Positions 18,332 to 30,900 of a stretch of DNA of 47,113 nucleotides are shown here, piece by piece (position 1 is the stretch's first letter; each line of letters begins with the position of its first letter). The stretch covers positions 1 to 47,113 of the forward strand of contig JADGNZ010000047.1 of the NCBI GenBank assembly GCA_017883205.1, read 5' to 3'. The stretch is from Thermoanaerobaculia bacterium (lineage in GTDB: Bacteria > Acidobacteriota > Thermoanaerobaculia > Gp7-AA8). Position numbers and translations under genes: made by a program. The notes beneath the pieces were generated by a model. It was not told the DNA's origin, ran no database searches, and saw only the letters and a program-made list of their open reading frames with translations.

Positions 18332-18356
18332 TGCCTTTCCGCCCTATCATCAGTAC

Positions 18357-20228
18357 GTGATCCGTGCGGCCAGACTGGCGATACCAATCGTGCTGCTCAT
18401 CGTCCCCACGATGCACGCCTCGGACTACGCCCCCGACAGCGCCTGCGCCTCCTGCCATGCCGCGAAGTTCGCGTCGTATCAGGGCGTGGGGATGGCCCAG
18501 TCGATGCGGCGGCCGCGGGCGGACGTGTTGATCGAGGATTTTCGCAACGCGAAGTTTTTTCATGCGCCGTCGCAGAGCTACTTCGAGATGGTGTGGACCG
18601 ACGGGAAGCTGCTCTTCCGGCGTTTTCAGCTCGATGGCGGCGGGCAGCACATCAACGAGATCGAGCAACGCGTCGATTGGATCGTCGGATCGGGGCACCG
18701 TTCCCGCGTTTACTTCTACCGCGTACCGAGCGGCGAGATGTATCAACTTCCCATTGCCTGGTACACGCAGGAAAAGAAGTGGGGGATGGCGCCTGGCTAC
18801 GACCGCGCCGACAACGACGGCATCACGCGGCAGGTGCGGCGCGAGTGTCTCTTCTGCCACAACGCCTATCCGGCCGAGGTGAAGGAGGGGAGTGACACGC
18901 ATTGGAAGGCGCAGATCTTTCCCGCGGAATTGCCGGAGGGCACCGGTTGCCAGCGCTGCCACGGGCCGGGCGCGCGTCATGTCGAGGTTGCCTCGCGAGG
19001 AGGAAGCGTGGAAGTCGTTCGCGCGGCCATCGTCAATCCCGTGCGCCTGACGCCGGCGCTCCGCGATTCGGTCTGCTTTCAATGCCATCTGCTGCCGTCC
19101 GTCAGCATGATCGGCGTGCGCCGCTTCGAGCGCGGCGACTACTCCTTCCGTCCGGGCCAGCTCCTCAGCGATTACATACTCCACGTCGACATCGACGAGC
19201 CGACGCGTCCGCGCGACCAGCGCTTCGAGATCAATCATCACGCCTACCGATTGCGCCAGAGTCTCTGCTACATCAAGGGCGGGATCACCTGCATCAACTG
19301 CCACGATCCGCATCAGCCGCTTGCGAAGGACCCGCGCCTCGCCCGCGTGACCACCATCTGCCTCGGCTGTCATGCCCGGCACGAGCCGAAAGCGCAGGAT
19401 GTTGCCGCGGACGATTGCGTGCGGTGTCACATGCCGAGGCGACGGACGCAGGATGTCGTGCGCGTGGTGATGACCGATCATCGGATCCAGCGCCGACCGC
19501 CGCCGGGAGATCTGCTGGCACCGATCGCCGAGCACGATCCCGACATCCGCAGCGTCGCCTTTCTCGATCGCGATGCCGCACCGGCCGGCGCGCTCGGCGA
19601 CGCCTATCGTGCCGTGACGCTGTTGCGTGCGATGCCTCGCAACACCGATGCCGCGGAGCAACTCAGCAAGAACCTCGGCGCCACGACGTCACCAGTGCCG
19701 CGATTCGATCTGATCGCCGCACAACTGCAGCAGCGGCAATTCCAATCCACACTGGAGACGCTCGCGGCGCTTGACCATACGATGCCGAGCGACACGCTCC
19801 TGCGCGATTGGCGCGGCATCGCCGAAGTCGGACTCGGCAAGACGGATGATGGCCTCGGGGACATGCGCGCCGCCGCGGCCGCCGCGCCCGACCAACCCGA
19901 GTACCAATTCAACCTCGCCACGGTTCTGCACCGAAGCGGACGCGATGAGGAAGCGCTCCCGCTGCTGACGCGATCCGTCACGCTGCGTCCGAATTTCGTC
20001 GCCGCCTGGATCATGCGCGCCGAGACGCTGGCGGCTCTGAAACGCCCAAGCGACGCGATCAACGATCTTCAACGCGCCCTTGCGATCGACCCGCGCCAGA
20101 CGAAGGCCTACCTTCTGCTAGCCCGCCTGCTGACGGAGTCGGGCAAGCAATCCGAGGCGCAGCGCTGGCTGCGACACGGCGCGCGTGTCGCGGCGAAGCC
20201 GGGCGAGATCGAAGCGGTCCTGCGCTGA
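18357..20228 (+). CDS. Seven-heme c-type cytochrome with C-terminal TPRs
   Basis: A 623-residue exported protein with an N-terminal signal (hydrophobic 7-20). Seven CxxCH sites are seen at residues 30, 164, 198, 240, 312, 335 and 354 (CASCH, CLFCH, CQRCH, CFQCH, CINCH, CLGCH, CVRCH). From about 450 to 620 the sequence becomes TPR-like (YQFNLATVLHRSGRDEEALPLLTRSVTLRPNF and similar). It is therefore an electron-transfer or multiheme-enzyme module joined to a protein-interaction module, located in the periplasm. Histidines such as the HH near 294 could be distal ligands. The start is GTG. The substrate or partner is unknown; the divergent cytochrome-GMC pair is a candidate. Confidence 0.9.
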   Translation: MIRAARLAIPIVLLIVPTMHASDYAPDSACASCHAAKFASYQGVGMAQSMRRPRADVLIEDFRNAKFFHAPSQSYFEMVWTDGKLLFRRFQLDGGGQHINEIEQRVDWIVGSGHRSRVYFYRVPSGEMYQLPIAWYTQEKKWGMAPGYDRADNDGITRQVRRECLFCHNAYPAEVKEGSDTHWKAQIFPAELPEGTGCQRCHGPGARHVEVASRGGSVEVVRAAIVNPVRLTPALRDSVCFQCHLLPSVSMIGVRRFERGDYSFRPGQLLSDYILHVDIDEPTRPRDQRFEINHHAYRLRQSLCYIKGGITCINCHDPHQPLAKDPRLARVTTICLGCHARHEPKAQDVAADDCVRCHMPRRRTQDVVRVVMTDHRIQRRPPPGDLLAPIAEHDPDIRSVAFLDRDAAPAGALGDAYRAVTLLRAMPRNTDAAEQLSKNLGATTSPVPRFDLIAAQLQQRQFQSTLETLAALDHTMPSDTLLRDWRGIAEVGLGKTDDGLGDMRAAAAAAPDQPEYQFNLATVLHRSGRDEEALPLLTRSVTLRPNFVAAWIMRAETLAALKRPSDAINDLQRALAIDPRQTKAYLLLARLLTESGKQSEAQRWLRHGARVAAKPGEIEAVLR

Positions 20229-20245
20229 AGCTAACGAAAACCTTC

Positions 20246-20304
<59 letters not shown>

Positions 20305-20399
20305 TGATTTGTTTTTTCCGGCTGCGCTAATTGCAGCTCGCGAACTCGTATGCATGAACGCCGTTTGCCAGAGCTCGTGATTCTTGTCAGGACACAAAG

Positions 20400-20501
20400 C
20401 GGAAGGGGTCAGGTCGAAACCGAAACTGACGACACCTCGATCCGAACACTCCGCTCGACGCAGCCCTGTCGTCAGTTTCGGTTTCGACCTGACCCCTTCC
20501 G
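20400..20501. repeat. Perfect 34-bp inverted repeat (REP/MITE-like)
   Basis: Arms at 20400-20433 and 20468-20501 are exact complements over 34 bp, with a 34-base centre. The outer part reads GGAAGGGGTCAGGTCGAAA. Sequences around GGGGTCAGGTC are typical of REP elements mobilised by REP-associated tyrosine transposases; none is encoded here, so this would be a non-autonomous copy. Apart from this and the preceding palindrome, nothing else is seen in the 343-bp gap at 20229-20571. Confidence 0.85.
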
Positions 20502-20571
20502 CGGCACGGTGGTCGATACAACCAGGATTCGCTAGACTCCGCAGACTGACGGATAGTCATGGTTACCCACG

Positions 20572-21603
20572 ATGAAAAAAGCGCTGGTCATCCTTGTCCT
20601 GCTGGCCGCGGCGGTTTATGTCGCGTCGTGGTTCTGGGCGGGGGACCAGGTCGACGCCGCGGCTGCGCGGCCGTGGCCGGACGGACTGGGAACGCTCGCT
20701 TCGGTCCCCGATCGGTATCCGCCGCAGCACGAGAATGACGCCGCACGGAGGTTGACGAAGTTCGCCGGCCCTGTCGCGGAAGACGACGCCGTCACTACTT
20801 ACGTGCGACAGGAGATCGCGCGCGGCGAGCTCGCCATCGCCGAGCCGCCGCCGATCACGAACGTCTCCGCGATCCGTGAGTTGCTTCTGCGCGAGCCGGT
20901 CGTTTGGGAGCGCGACCTCGCGCAACAGCACGGCGGTCTTCTGGGGAAGGTGGCCATGCACCTGACGCTGATGCGCGCCCTGGTCGCGAGTGCCCTCGGG
21001 CACGCACGCCAAAACGACGCTGCCGCGTGGGATGACCTGCACGCGGCGTGGAACCTGACGAAGTCGCTCCACGGACATCCGCACATCATCCTGCGGGCCG
21101 TGGCGATGTCGATGACGCGCGCCATCAACGCCGTGGCGTGGAAGATGCCCCTTCCGGTGCCGGCGTGGTTCGCCGAGGTGCAGGACCGCGACCTTGTGCG
21201 GGCGCTGATCGAGACACTGCAGTTCGAGAATTGGCGGACGCGGAAGGAGCAGATGTTCCCCCTGAAACCGTTCGCCGAGAGGATCGAGCGGGAGCGCATC
21301 CTCGCTGGTGAGCTCGCACGGATGACCGAGTGCGCGTTCAATCGGGTGACCGAGCCCGCTGATCGCAACGATCCTAACGGCAGGATCGACATCGGGTGGC
21401 AGCGTGCCTTCCGCTATCGCGTCGAGCGCGAGGCCACCGCGAACGCGCTACGCGTCCGTGCCGGACAGCCGATCGAAGAGGGCTCGCACTGCAGCGATGG
21501 CAGGTGGAGCTTCGACGGAAAGACGCTTCGGTTCGCGAAGCCGATCGCGTTGCCCGAGCGGCGCGATACGTCGATGCCGCTGACGCTACACGTTCGCGAA
21601 TGA
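20572..21603 (+). CDS. Membrane-anchored protein of unknown function
   Basis: A 343-residue protein. The N-terminus MKKALVILVLLAAAVYVASWFW is a signal peptide or, without a clear cleavage site, a signal anchor. The rest is mostly helical, with HENDAARRLTKFAG, an EIARGELAIAEPPPITNVSAIRELLLREPVVWERD stretch and DDLHAAWNLTKSLHGHPH. It ends in a small beta-rich segment (GRWSFDGKTLRFAKPIALPERRD). I recognise no family. It would sit in the periplasm, attached to the inner membrane. It stands alone between two palindrome clusters and was probably transcribed by itself. Confidence 0.72.
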   Translation: MKKALVILVLLAAAVYVASWFWAGDQVDAAAARPWPDGLGTLASVPDRYPPQHENDAARRLTKFAGPVAEDDAVTTYVRQEIARGELAIAEPPPITNVSAIRELLLREPVVWERDLAQQHGGLLGKVAMHLTLMRALVASALGHARQNDAAAWDDLHAAWNLTKSLHGHPHIILRAVAMSMTRAINAVAWKMPLPVPAWFAEVQDRDLVRALIETLQFENWRTRKEQMFPLKPFAERIERERILAGELARMTECAFNRVTEPADRNDPNGRIDIGWQRAFRYRVEREATANALRVRAGQPIEEGSHCSDGRWSFDGKTLRFAKPIALPERRDTSMPLTLHVRE

Positions 21604-21686
21604 CGCGGCTCAACCCGCATTTCTCCCGCGCTCGAAGCGCGTCCTTGTTACCCCCTCTTCCTTTTCTTGGAGTGCCTGCCAATCGA

Positions 21687-21885
21687 GCGCCTTCTCCCCC
21701 CGCGCTTTTTGCGGGGGGAGAAGGCGCCGAAGGCGGATGAGGGGGGAGTAAAGCGCACGGCGAACAACCACGCCTTGCCCGAACTGCATGAGAACGCGGC
21801 AGATGCACGGGGGGCGGCTCGTTGGAACGCCCCCTCATCCGGCCTTCGGCCACCTTCTCCCCCACAAGAAGCGTGGGGGAGAAGG
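21687..21885. repeat. Compound palindrome of two CCTTCTCCCCC hairpins
   Basis: Hairpin A has perfect 17-bp arms (21687-21703 and 21711-21727) around a GCTTTTT loop. Hairpin B has perfect 13-bp arms (21853-21865 and 21873-21885). Each is flanked by a related tail, GAAGGCGGATGAGGGGG after A and CCCCCTCATCCGGCCTTCGG before B, in opposite orientation. The whole is thus two copies of one element in inverted arrangement. It lies between the convergent genes ending at 21603 and 21967 and probably blocks read-through. Nothing else is seen in this 363-bp gap. Confidence 0.85.
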
Positions 21886-21966
21886 CGCTCGATTGGAAGG
21901 TTGCGATACGAGTGTGAGAAAGCGAGTCAGGCTGACGGAGGTGCATCTATCCGCTACGCGCTTCCC

Positions 21967-24900
21967 TCATTGCCCGGGGACATATGTTGGGTCGCCGCTC
22001 TTCGTATCGATCAGCGACAGGTATGCTGTGGCTCGCCCTTCACCGTCTACGGCGCGGACGCTGATGCGTGCGTTGAACGTATCGGCGAGGCCGAGTGTGG
22101 TGAGCAGCGAGTCGATCTGGCGGAACTCGTTCGGAGCGAGCTTCACCTCGAGCAACGCCGGGTCGTTGTGACCGGGCTGGAAGACCGACACCTCCAGCGT
22201 CACCGCTTTTCCGCTCACCTCGGCGAAGCCGACGTTGGAGCGATATTGCGCCGACTGCTCGACCTGCAGGATCTGCAGTGGGCGTGATCCGGCCGACACC
22301 GCCTCCTCCGGCGTGACGGCGGGGATGAATTGCCCGTAGGTCCCCTGCCCGGTGTCGTTGTACGTGCGTGCGGTGACGACCAGGCGGGCCGGAACGGCGC
22401 TCGAAACATGCAGCGCGCCGCCGTCCTGCGAGATCCCGAAGAATGACGAGAGCACGTGGTCGAGCTGCCGCACTTCTCCGGCGGCGAGCGAAATCGTCCG
22501 GGTCGTCGCCGTGCCGCCGCTCCTCGAGTAGAACACGAGTGTGAGATCGACTGGGTCCTTTCCGGCATTGAAAATGCGCACGTCCGTCAGCCAGTTGCTC
22601 GACCCGCCGGTGAGGTCGGCCACGCCGGGCACGACCCACTTGCTGTTGCCGGCGTCAGTGATGATCACCGGCGGCACGAGCAGTGGGTCGTTGGTCTCGT
22701 CGTCGATGACCGAGGCGTAGGCGGTCACTTTGCCTTCGCCCTTGGTGACCTCCACTTCGATGCGGCCGTCGTCGAGGGCGATGCCGTGCGCTTTGAGGAC
22801 CTCATTGAGCTGGGTGTGCTGTCCGCCGGTGAGATCGACGTTGAAGTCGCCGCGCTTCGTACCGGCCGAGTCGAAGATGCGTACCTGGACCGAGACCGGT
22901 TCGCCGGAGCCTTCGACCAGGCCGAGGTTCGTGCGGAACTTGTCCGACTGCGCGATCTGCTGCAGGGAGATGATGGCTCCCTTGGAGATGAAGTTCGCAT
23001 AGGGGACGGCCGGAATGTACTGTCCGTAGGTAGCTCCGGATGACGCAACGGCGAAGGTGCGCGAGGAAGCGAAGGTGATTCTGTTCGCCAACCCGGTGGC
23101 AGGGGCGCTCGACGTCGACGTGTCGCTCTCCGTCAGGGGACGGATCTCCAGCGTCCCGCTCGAGGTCAGGCCGCCAAACCACGTCGTCACGATGTCGTTG
23201 AGCGCCAGCGTGGCGCCCGGCTCGATCGAGACGTTGGTCGTCTGCCCTTGGGTGATGCCCGGCAGGCCGGTGGGAACGAAGTTGATCTCGTACTTGATCA
23301 CCTGTGCCGAGGTGTTGGTAACGCAGACGTCCGATTGATAGCGAACGATGAAATTCTTCACATTGGCCACGGCAGGGATGGTCAGCGAGTCGGGTGGCGG
23401 CGTGCTCTTCGGTTTCGTGGTGACACCGGGAATGTTGCTGACCGTAATCGGCAGGCTGACGGGAGGAGGGTTCCCGAGCGCCGCCCGCGTGCCGGACGCC
23501 GCTGCCGTGGTGATGAGGACAGTGCCGGTGCTCGCCCCGGGCGGCAGGCCGGCGGTGTGCGCAACCGCGTGCAGCGTCTGGCCTCCCGGCGGCACGATGC
23601 CGCTCGACGGCGTGACCGTAATCCAGGGGGCCGTGGGCGTAGCGGTGAAACTCAGCCCCGCAAACTCCGCGGCGATGGTCAGCGTGTACTCGACATCAGT
23701 CGGATCGCTCAGCGAGGCCGCGCCGGCGGTTCCTGTCCGCGGCAGGACGCTCACCACCGCGGCCGGCGAGAACGGCCCGCTCCCCGTCGCAACGCATTCA
23801 GTATCGATCGCGAACACCCGCACGTAGCGCCCGACCGGCACGTTGCTTTCGTTGGTGAAGGTGAACGGCAGTTCCCGCGTCGTGACGGTCGAGGAGCTCG
23901 TAGACGCCGGCGAGAATAGCGGATCGTTGGAGATCTGGACGACATAGGCAGTTGCGCCGGCGACGAACGTCCACTGGATCCGCGCGGTGACGCCGGAGGA
24001 GATCTGCCCCGGCGCAGTGAGGAGCGGCGGCTCGAGGGGTGTACAACTTGGGGCCGGGGCAATGACGGCAAAGCGGCTCTCCGCGGAGTCGAGCGCCCCA
24101 CAACCTTCCGCAAGGAGCGCACGCACTCGCCAGCGCCGCTCGTCCAGCGGTACGGGGATGCCGGGGGCACGTGGAGATGTCGTCGTCGCCACCAGCAGGC
24201 CATCGACGTAGACCTCATACGTCGTCGCCCCGGGCACGGCGCGCCATTCGAACGATACCGGCGACGTGAGCCGTTCCCCCTCGGCCGGCGCGATGAGCAG
24301 CGGCCTCTGACTCGTGCATTCGGGTGGCAGCGTGTAGGTGAAGGTTCGATGCGCGGACTCGGTCGCGGCGCAGCCGTCGAAGATCGCGCGCACGTACCAC
24401 TCCGAACTCCCCAGCGGCACGGTCGCGGTGTACGACGTGTCCGAGGTTACACGAATCAGCGTCGGCACGCCGCCTGCCGGTGCGAGCCACAGCTCGTACC
24501 CGATGGCCTTCGCCACCGCATCCCAACTGAAAACGACGGTTGCGCTCGTGACTGCAGTGTCGCTCGCCGGCGCGGTCAACTGCGGTGCTCCGTGCGTGTC
24601 GCAGTCCTGCGCGGGGAGGATGGTGAGGTCCCGATGCTCCGATTCGTGCGACGCGCAGCCATCGAACAACGTCTCGACGTACCAATGGTGCGCGCCGGGC
24701 GGAATGGCTTTGGTGAGCGACGTGTCGAGCGCCCTGCCGAGGCTCTGAGGCGGCGCATCGCCATCCTGCAGCCATAGCCGATAGCCGCTGGCATCGTCGA
24801 TCGCGGTCCAGCTGAAGGCGACGACGGCGTCCGCTGTGATGGTGCCGCCGGCCGGCACTACCGGCGTGGCCGTGCCCTGGCAGGTCTGCCGTGGCTTGAC

Positions 24901-27900
24901 CGTGAGCAGGGCGGTCGTACTGAGCGTGCAGCTCGTGCCGGTGACGTTGACCGCGATTGTCGCCGTGCCGGCGGTGCCGGCGGTGAAGGAGATGGTGTCT
25001 GTACCGTTGCCGCTGTCGATGGTGCCGTTGGTGATCGACCAGTTGTAGGTCGCGCCGCCGGAAAGGGCCGCGGTGGCCGCGGCGCTGGCACGGGCGCTCG
25101 CGCCGGAGATCAGCTCGCTGGGCACGTTGATGATGATGGCCGGGCAGGTGCCGATGATTGTCGTTGAGGAGGCGCTGTTGTTCGACGAATTCGGATCGGC
25201 GGTCGACGATGTGGCATTGGCGGTCAGTTGTACGGAACCGGCCGCGGTGGGGGAAATGTCCCATGCGCTGGTGATCGTCGCGCTCTGCCCGGAGCTCAGT
25301 GCGCCGATGGTGCAGGGGAAGCTTCCCGCGCACGCGCCGCCGTTCGCGCTGAACGTCAGTCCCGGCGAAGCCGTGACGTTCACGGCGACGTTGCCGGCGA
25401 CGTCTGGCCCGTTGTTCGTGACGGTGACGGTGTAGATCGCCCGCGATCCCGCCACAGTGGACTGCGTGCCGGAGACCGCGATGCGGAGATCGGCCGCGGC
25501 GGTGATCGACGGCGATGCCGACGCGGAGTTGTTGGCGTTGTTCGGATCGAACTCGGTTCCTGCGGCGGTGACGCTGATGGGCGCGGCGCCCGCGCCATTG
25601 GCGGTGACGTTGAGGACGACCACCGCGGCCGACTGATTCGGCAGAGCGCCGATCGTACAAACGAGATTTGGCGCTCCGCTGCAGATGGCCGGGCTTGCGC
25701 CGTTGAACGTCACGTTCGGCGGCAGCGCAGCGCTGAAGCTGACAGCGGTGGCGTCCGATCCGCCCCTGTTGATGATGCTGACCGTGTACGCGAACGCGCT
25801 GCCGTTCGCGGCTGACGGCGGCGCGCTGACCAACGCAGCAAGATCGGCCTGCACGCTGTAGGTGAACTGATCTGCCGCCGAGGTGGCGCTCGTGCCGCCC
25901 GCCGTCGTGACCTTGACATCCACAGTGCCGCTGCCGGCGGGGCTGGTGGCGGTGCATTGCGTGATCGATGCGCAGCTGACGCTCAGGCCGGCCGAGCCGC
26001 CGAACGCCACAGTCGTCGCGCCAACGACGAAGTTGGTACCGGTGATCGTGACCACCGTGCCACCAGCGTTTGTGCCGGAGTTTGGATTGATCGACGTCAC
26101 CGTCGGAGGGCAGAAGGCGTTGAGCAGAATCGAGACGTTGTTCGAGCTGAAGTTCGCGACTGCGAGGTCGATTCGCCCATCGCCGTTGAAGTCGCCCATC
26201 GCCACCGAGCGCGGACTCACTCCCGCCGGGACGTTCGTCACCGCACCAAAGGTTCCCGTCCCCGTGCCGAGCAGAATTGAGACATTGTTCGTGCCTTGAT
26301 TCGCGACGGCGAGGTCGCTCTTCCCATCGCCATTGAGGTCGCTGATCGTAACGGCGTAGGGATCCGTCCCCACGGCGACGTTCGTGGCCGCTCCGAACGT
26401 TCCCGTCCCCGTGCCAAGCAGAATCGAGACATTATTGGAAGTGGAGCTCACGACCGCGAGGTCGCTGATCCCATCGCCATTGAAGTCGCCGATTGCCACA
26501 AAGCGCGGTCCCGTTCCCACCGCGAAGTTCGTGGCTGCTCCAAACGTCCCAGTCCCCGTGCCGAGCAGAATCGAGACGTTGCCCGAGCCGAAGTTTGCGA
26601 CGGCGAGGTCGCTCTTCCCATCGCCGTTGAAATCGCCGATGGCCACTGAATGTGGCTGGACTCCCGCCGCGAAGTTGGTGGCCGCTCCAAATGTCCCAGC
26701 TCCTGTGCCGAGCAGAATCGAGACGTTACCCGAGCTAAAGTTTGCGACGGCGAGGTCGCTCTTCCCATCGCCATTGAAGTCGCCGATCGCCACTGCGAGC
26801 GGACTCGATCCCACCGAAACGTTCGTCGCCACGCCAAACGTTCCCGTTCCCGTGCCGAGGAGAATCGAGACGTTGTTCGAGACTTCGTTCGGGACTGCGA
26901 GATCGCTGAACCCATCCCCGTTGAAGTCGCCGATGGCAAGGGTGCGTGGCCTCGATCCCGTCCCAAAGCTCGTCGCTCCACCAAACGTTCCCGTCCCGGT
27001 GCCGAGCAGAATCGAGACCTGGTCCGAGAAGTAGTTCGCGACGGCGAGGTCGCTGATCCCATCACCGTTGAAGTCGCCGACGGACACGGAGTACGGGGAT
27101 CCCGTCGCAAAGTTCGTGGCCGGCGAAAACGTCGTGCACGCGGTGGCCGGCGCGGTGTATGTAAAGTCATCCGCCGCGGTGTCGGCGCTGGTTCCCGATG
27201 CGGTGGTGACGCGAACGCTGACCGTGCCGGTGCCGGCGGGGCTGGTGGCGGTGCAATGTGTCGTGGAAGAGCAACTCACGCTCGTGCCGGCGTTGGCCCC
27301 GAACGCCACGGTCGTGGCCCCAACGACGAAATTCGAGCCGGTGATGGCGACCACCGTTCCGCCTGCCGTTGGGCCGGTGGAGGGACTGATCGAAGAGACC
27401 ACCGGGACCGGCACAAAATAGGTGAACTGATCTGCCGCCGAGGTGGCGCTCGTACCACCCGCCGTCGTGACGGTGACATGGACGGTGCCGCTGCCGGACG
27501 GACTGGTGGCGGTGCATTGGGTGATCGATGCGCAGCTGACGCTCGTGCCGGCCGAGCCGCCGAAGGCCACCGTTGTCGCGCCAACGACGAAGTTGGTACC
27601 TGTGATCGTGACTACCGTGCCACCAGCGCTTGTGCCGGAGTTTGGATTGATCGACGTCACCGTCGGAGGGCAGAAAGCGTTGAGCAGAATCGAGACGTTG
27701 TTCGAGCTGTTCGACACCGCGAGATCGCTCTTCCCGTCGCCGTTGAAGTCGCCGATCGCCACGGAGCCCGGATTCGCACCTGCGGCGATGTTCGTGGCCG
27801 CTCCGAACGTTCCTGTCCCCGTGCCGATCAGAATCGAGACGTTGTTCGAGTTGCCGTTCGCCACGGCCAGATCGCTGATCCCATCGCCGTTGAAGTCGCC

Positions 27901-30900
27901 GATGGCCACTGAGAGCGGAGTCGTTCCCACCACGAAGTTCGTCGCTGCTCCGAACGTTCCTGTCCCCGTGCCGAGCAAAATGGAGACGTTGTTCGAGCCC
28001 GAGTTCGCCACGGCCAGATCGCTCTTCCCATCGCCGTTGAAGTCGCCGATAGCTAGGGCGCCCGGCTGCGTACCTGCGGCGATGTTCGTGGCCGCTCCGA
28101 ACATTCCCGCCCCCGTACCCAGCAGAATCGAGACGTTGCTCGAGTTGTAGTTCGCCACGGCCAGATCGCTGATGCCATCGCCGTTGAAGTCGCCGATGGC
28201 CACGGCGCCCGGACCCGTTCCTGCCGTGAAGTTCGTAGCCGCTCCGAACGTACCTGTCCCCGTGCCGATCAGAATCGAGACATTGCCCGATCCTTGATTC
28301 GCCACGGCCAGATCGCTGATCCCATCGCCATTGAAGTCGCCGACGGCCACGAAGCGCGGATTCGCACCTGCCGCAAAGTTCGTTGCTGCTCCGAACGTTC
28401 CTGTCCCCGTACCAAGCAGAATCGACACGTTGCTCGAGTTGTAGTTCGCCACGGCCAGATCGCTGATTCCATCGCCGTTGAAGTCGCCGATGGCCACGGC
28501 GCTCGGATTCGTTCCCGCCGTGAAGTTGGTGGCCGCTCCGAAGGTTCCTGTCCCCGTGCCGAGCAGAATCGAGATGTCGTTCGAGTTGAAGTTCGCCACG
28601 GCCAGATCCCTGATCCCATCGCCGTTGAAGGTGCCGGTGGCCACGGAAAACGGAAGGGTACCTACCGTAAAGTTCGTGGCCGGCGAAAACGTCGTGCACG
28701 CCGTGGCCGGTGCGGTGTAGGTAAAGTCATCGGCGGCGGTGTCGGCGCTCGTTCCCGATGCGGTGGTGACGCGGACGCTGACCGTGCCGGTGCCGGCGGG
28801 GCTGGTAGCGGTGCATTGCGTGGTGGAGGAACAGGTCGCGCTCGTGCCGGCGGTCGCGCTGAATTTGATGGTCGCCGCGCCGATGACGAAGTTCGAGCCG
28901 GTGATCGTGACGACTGTTCCGCCTGCGATTGGTCCGGTGGATGGGTTGATCGAAGAGACGACCGGGACCGGTACAAAGTAGGTGAACTGATCTGCCGGGG
29001 AGGTGGCGCTCGTACCGCCCGCGGTTGTGACCCTGACATCGACAGTGCCGCTGCCGGACGGGCTGGTGGCCGTGCATTGGGTGATCGACGCGCAGGTGAC
29101 GCTCGTGCCGGCCGAGCCGCCGAAGGCCACCGTTGTCGCGCCAACGACGAAGTTTGTACCGGTGATCGTGACCACCGCGCCACCAACGTTGGTGCCGGAG
29201 GTTGGATTGATCGACGTCACCGTCGGAGGGCAGAAGCCGTTGAGCAGAATCGAGACGTCGTTCGAGGTGAAGTTCGCGACGGCCAGATCGCTCTTCCCAT
29301 CGCCGTTGAAGTCGCCGATGGCCACCGAGCGCGGATTCGTACCTGCCGTGAAGTTCGTGGCCGCTGCGAACGTTCCTGTCCCCGTGCCGATCAGAATCGA
29401 GACGTTGCTCGAGCTCTGGTTCGCCACGGCCAGATCGCTTTTTCCATCGCCGTTGAAGTCGCCGATGGCCAAGGAGTAGACACCCGTACCTGCCGTAAAG
29501 TTCGTGGCCGCTCCGAACGTTCCTGTCCCGGTGCCGAGCAGAATCGAGACGTTGCTCGAGCCGTTGTTCGCGACGGCCAGATCGCTCTTCCCATCGCCGT
29601 TGAAGTCGCCGATGGCCACGGAGAGCGGAGCCGAACCTACCGTGAAGTTCGTGGCCGCTCCGAACGTTCCTGTCCCCGTGCCGAGCAGAATCGAAACGTT
29701 GTTCGAGCTGAAGTTCACCACGGCCAGATCGCTCTTCCCATCGCCGTTGAAGTCGCCGATGGCCACCGAGAACGGTTGCGTACCTACCGTGAAGTTCGTG
29801 ACCGCTCCGAACGTTCCTGTGCCCGTGCCGAGCAGAATCGAGACGGTGTTGGAGGTTTGGTTCGCGACGGCCAGATCGCTCTTCCCGTCGCCGTTGAAGT
29901 CGCCGATGGCCACGGAGGCCGGATTCGTACCTACCGTGAAGTTCGTGGCCGCTCCGAATGTTCCTGTCCCCGTGCCGAGCAGAATCGAGACGTTGGCCGA
30001 GTTGATGTTCGCAACGGCCAGGTCGAGCTTCCCATCGCCGTTGAAGTCGCCGATGGTCACTGATTGCGGATTCGTGCCCACCGTGAAGTTCGTGGCCGCT
30101 CCGAACGTTCCTGTCCCCGTGCCGAGCAGAATCGACACGTTGTTAGAGTTTTGGTTCGCCACGGCCAAATCGCTGATCCCATCGCCGTTGAAGTCGCCGA
30201 TGGCCACGGAGAGCGGTTGCGTACCTACCGTGAAGTTCGTGGCCGGCGAAAACGTCGTGCAGGCGGTGGCCGGCGCGGTGTAGGTAAAGTCATCCGAGGC
30301 GGTGTCGGCGCTGGTTCCCGAGGAGTTGGTGACGCGAACGCTGACCGTGCCGCTGCCGGCGGGGCTGGTGGCGGTGCATTGGGTCGTGGATGAACAGGTC
30401 GCGCTCGTCCCGGCGATCGCGCCGAATTTGATGGTCGCCGCGCCGGCGACGAAGTTCGAGCCCGTGATCGTAACGACTGTGCCACCTGTCGTTGGTCCTG
30501 TTGAGGGACTGATCTTCGTGACGACCGGCGTGCAGCCGGCGTTGAGCAGAATCGAGACGTCATTCGAGCCGTTGTTTGCCACGGCCAAGTCGCTCTTCCC
30601 ATCGCCGTTGAAGTCGCCGATGGCCACGGAGGTCGGTTGCGTACCTGCCGTGTAGTTCGTGGCCGCTCCGAACGTTCCTGTCCCCGTGCCGAGCAGAATC
30701 GAGACGTTGTTCGAGATGCCGTTCGTCACGGCCAGATCGCTCCGCCCATCGCCGTTGAAGTCGCCGATGGCCAGGGAGTTCGAATTCGTACCTGCCGTGA
30801 AGTTCGTGGCCGCTGCGAACGCTCCTGTCCCCGTGCCGAGCAGAATCGAGACGTTGTTCGAGCCGGCGTTCGCCACGGCCAGATCGCTGATCCCATCGCC

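Noticed and set aside
18174-19661. N-terminal extension of the lipoprotein cytochrome by about 500 codons
   Set aside because: The extension is antisense to the heptaheme cytochrome. The ATG at 18173 has an RBS and a signal peptide.
28294-30063. A 589-codon + strand frame and other long + strand frames across 25900-31500
   Set aside because: They are antisense shadows of the blade repeats. Their Arg- and Glu-rich repeats follow passively from the FG-GAP codons on the - strand.
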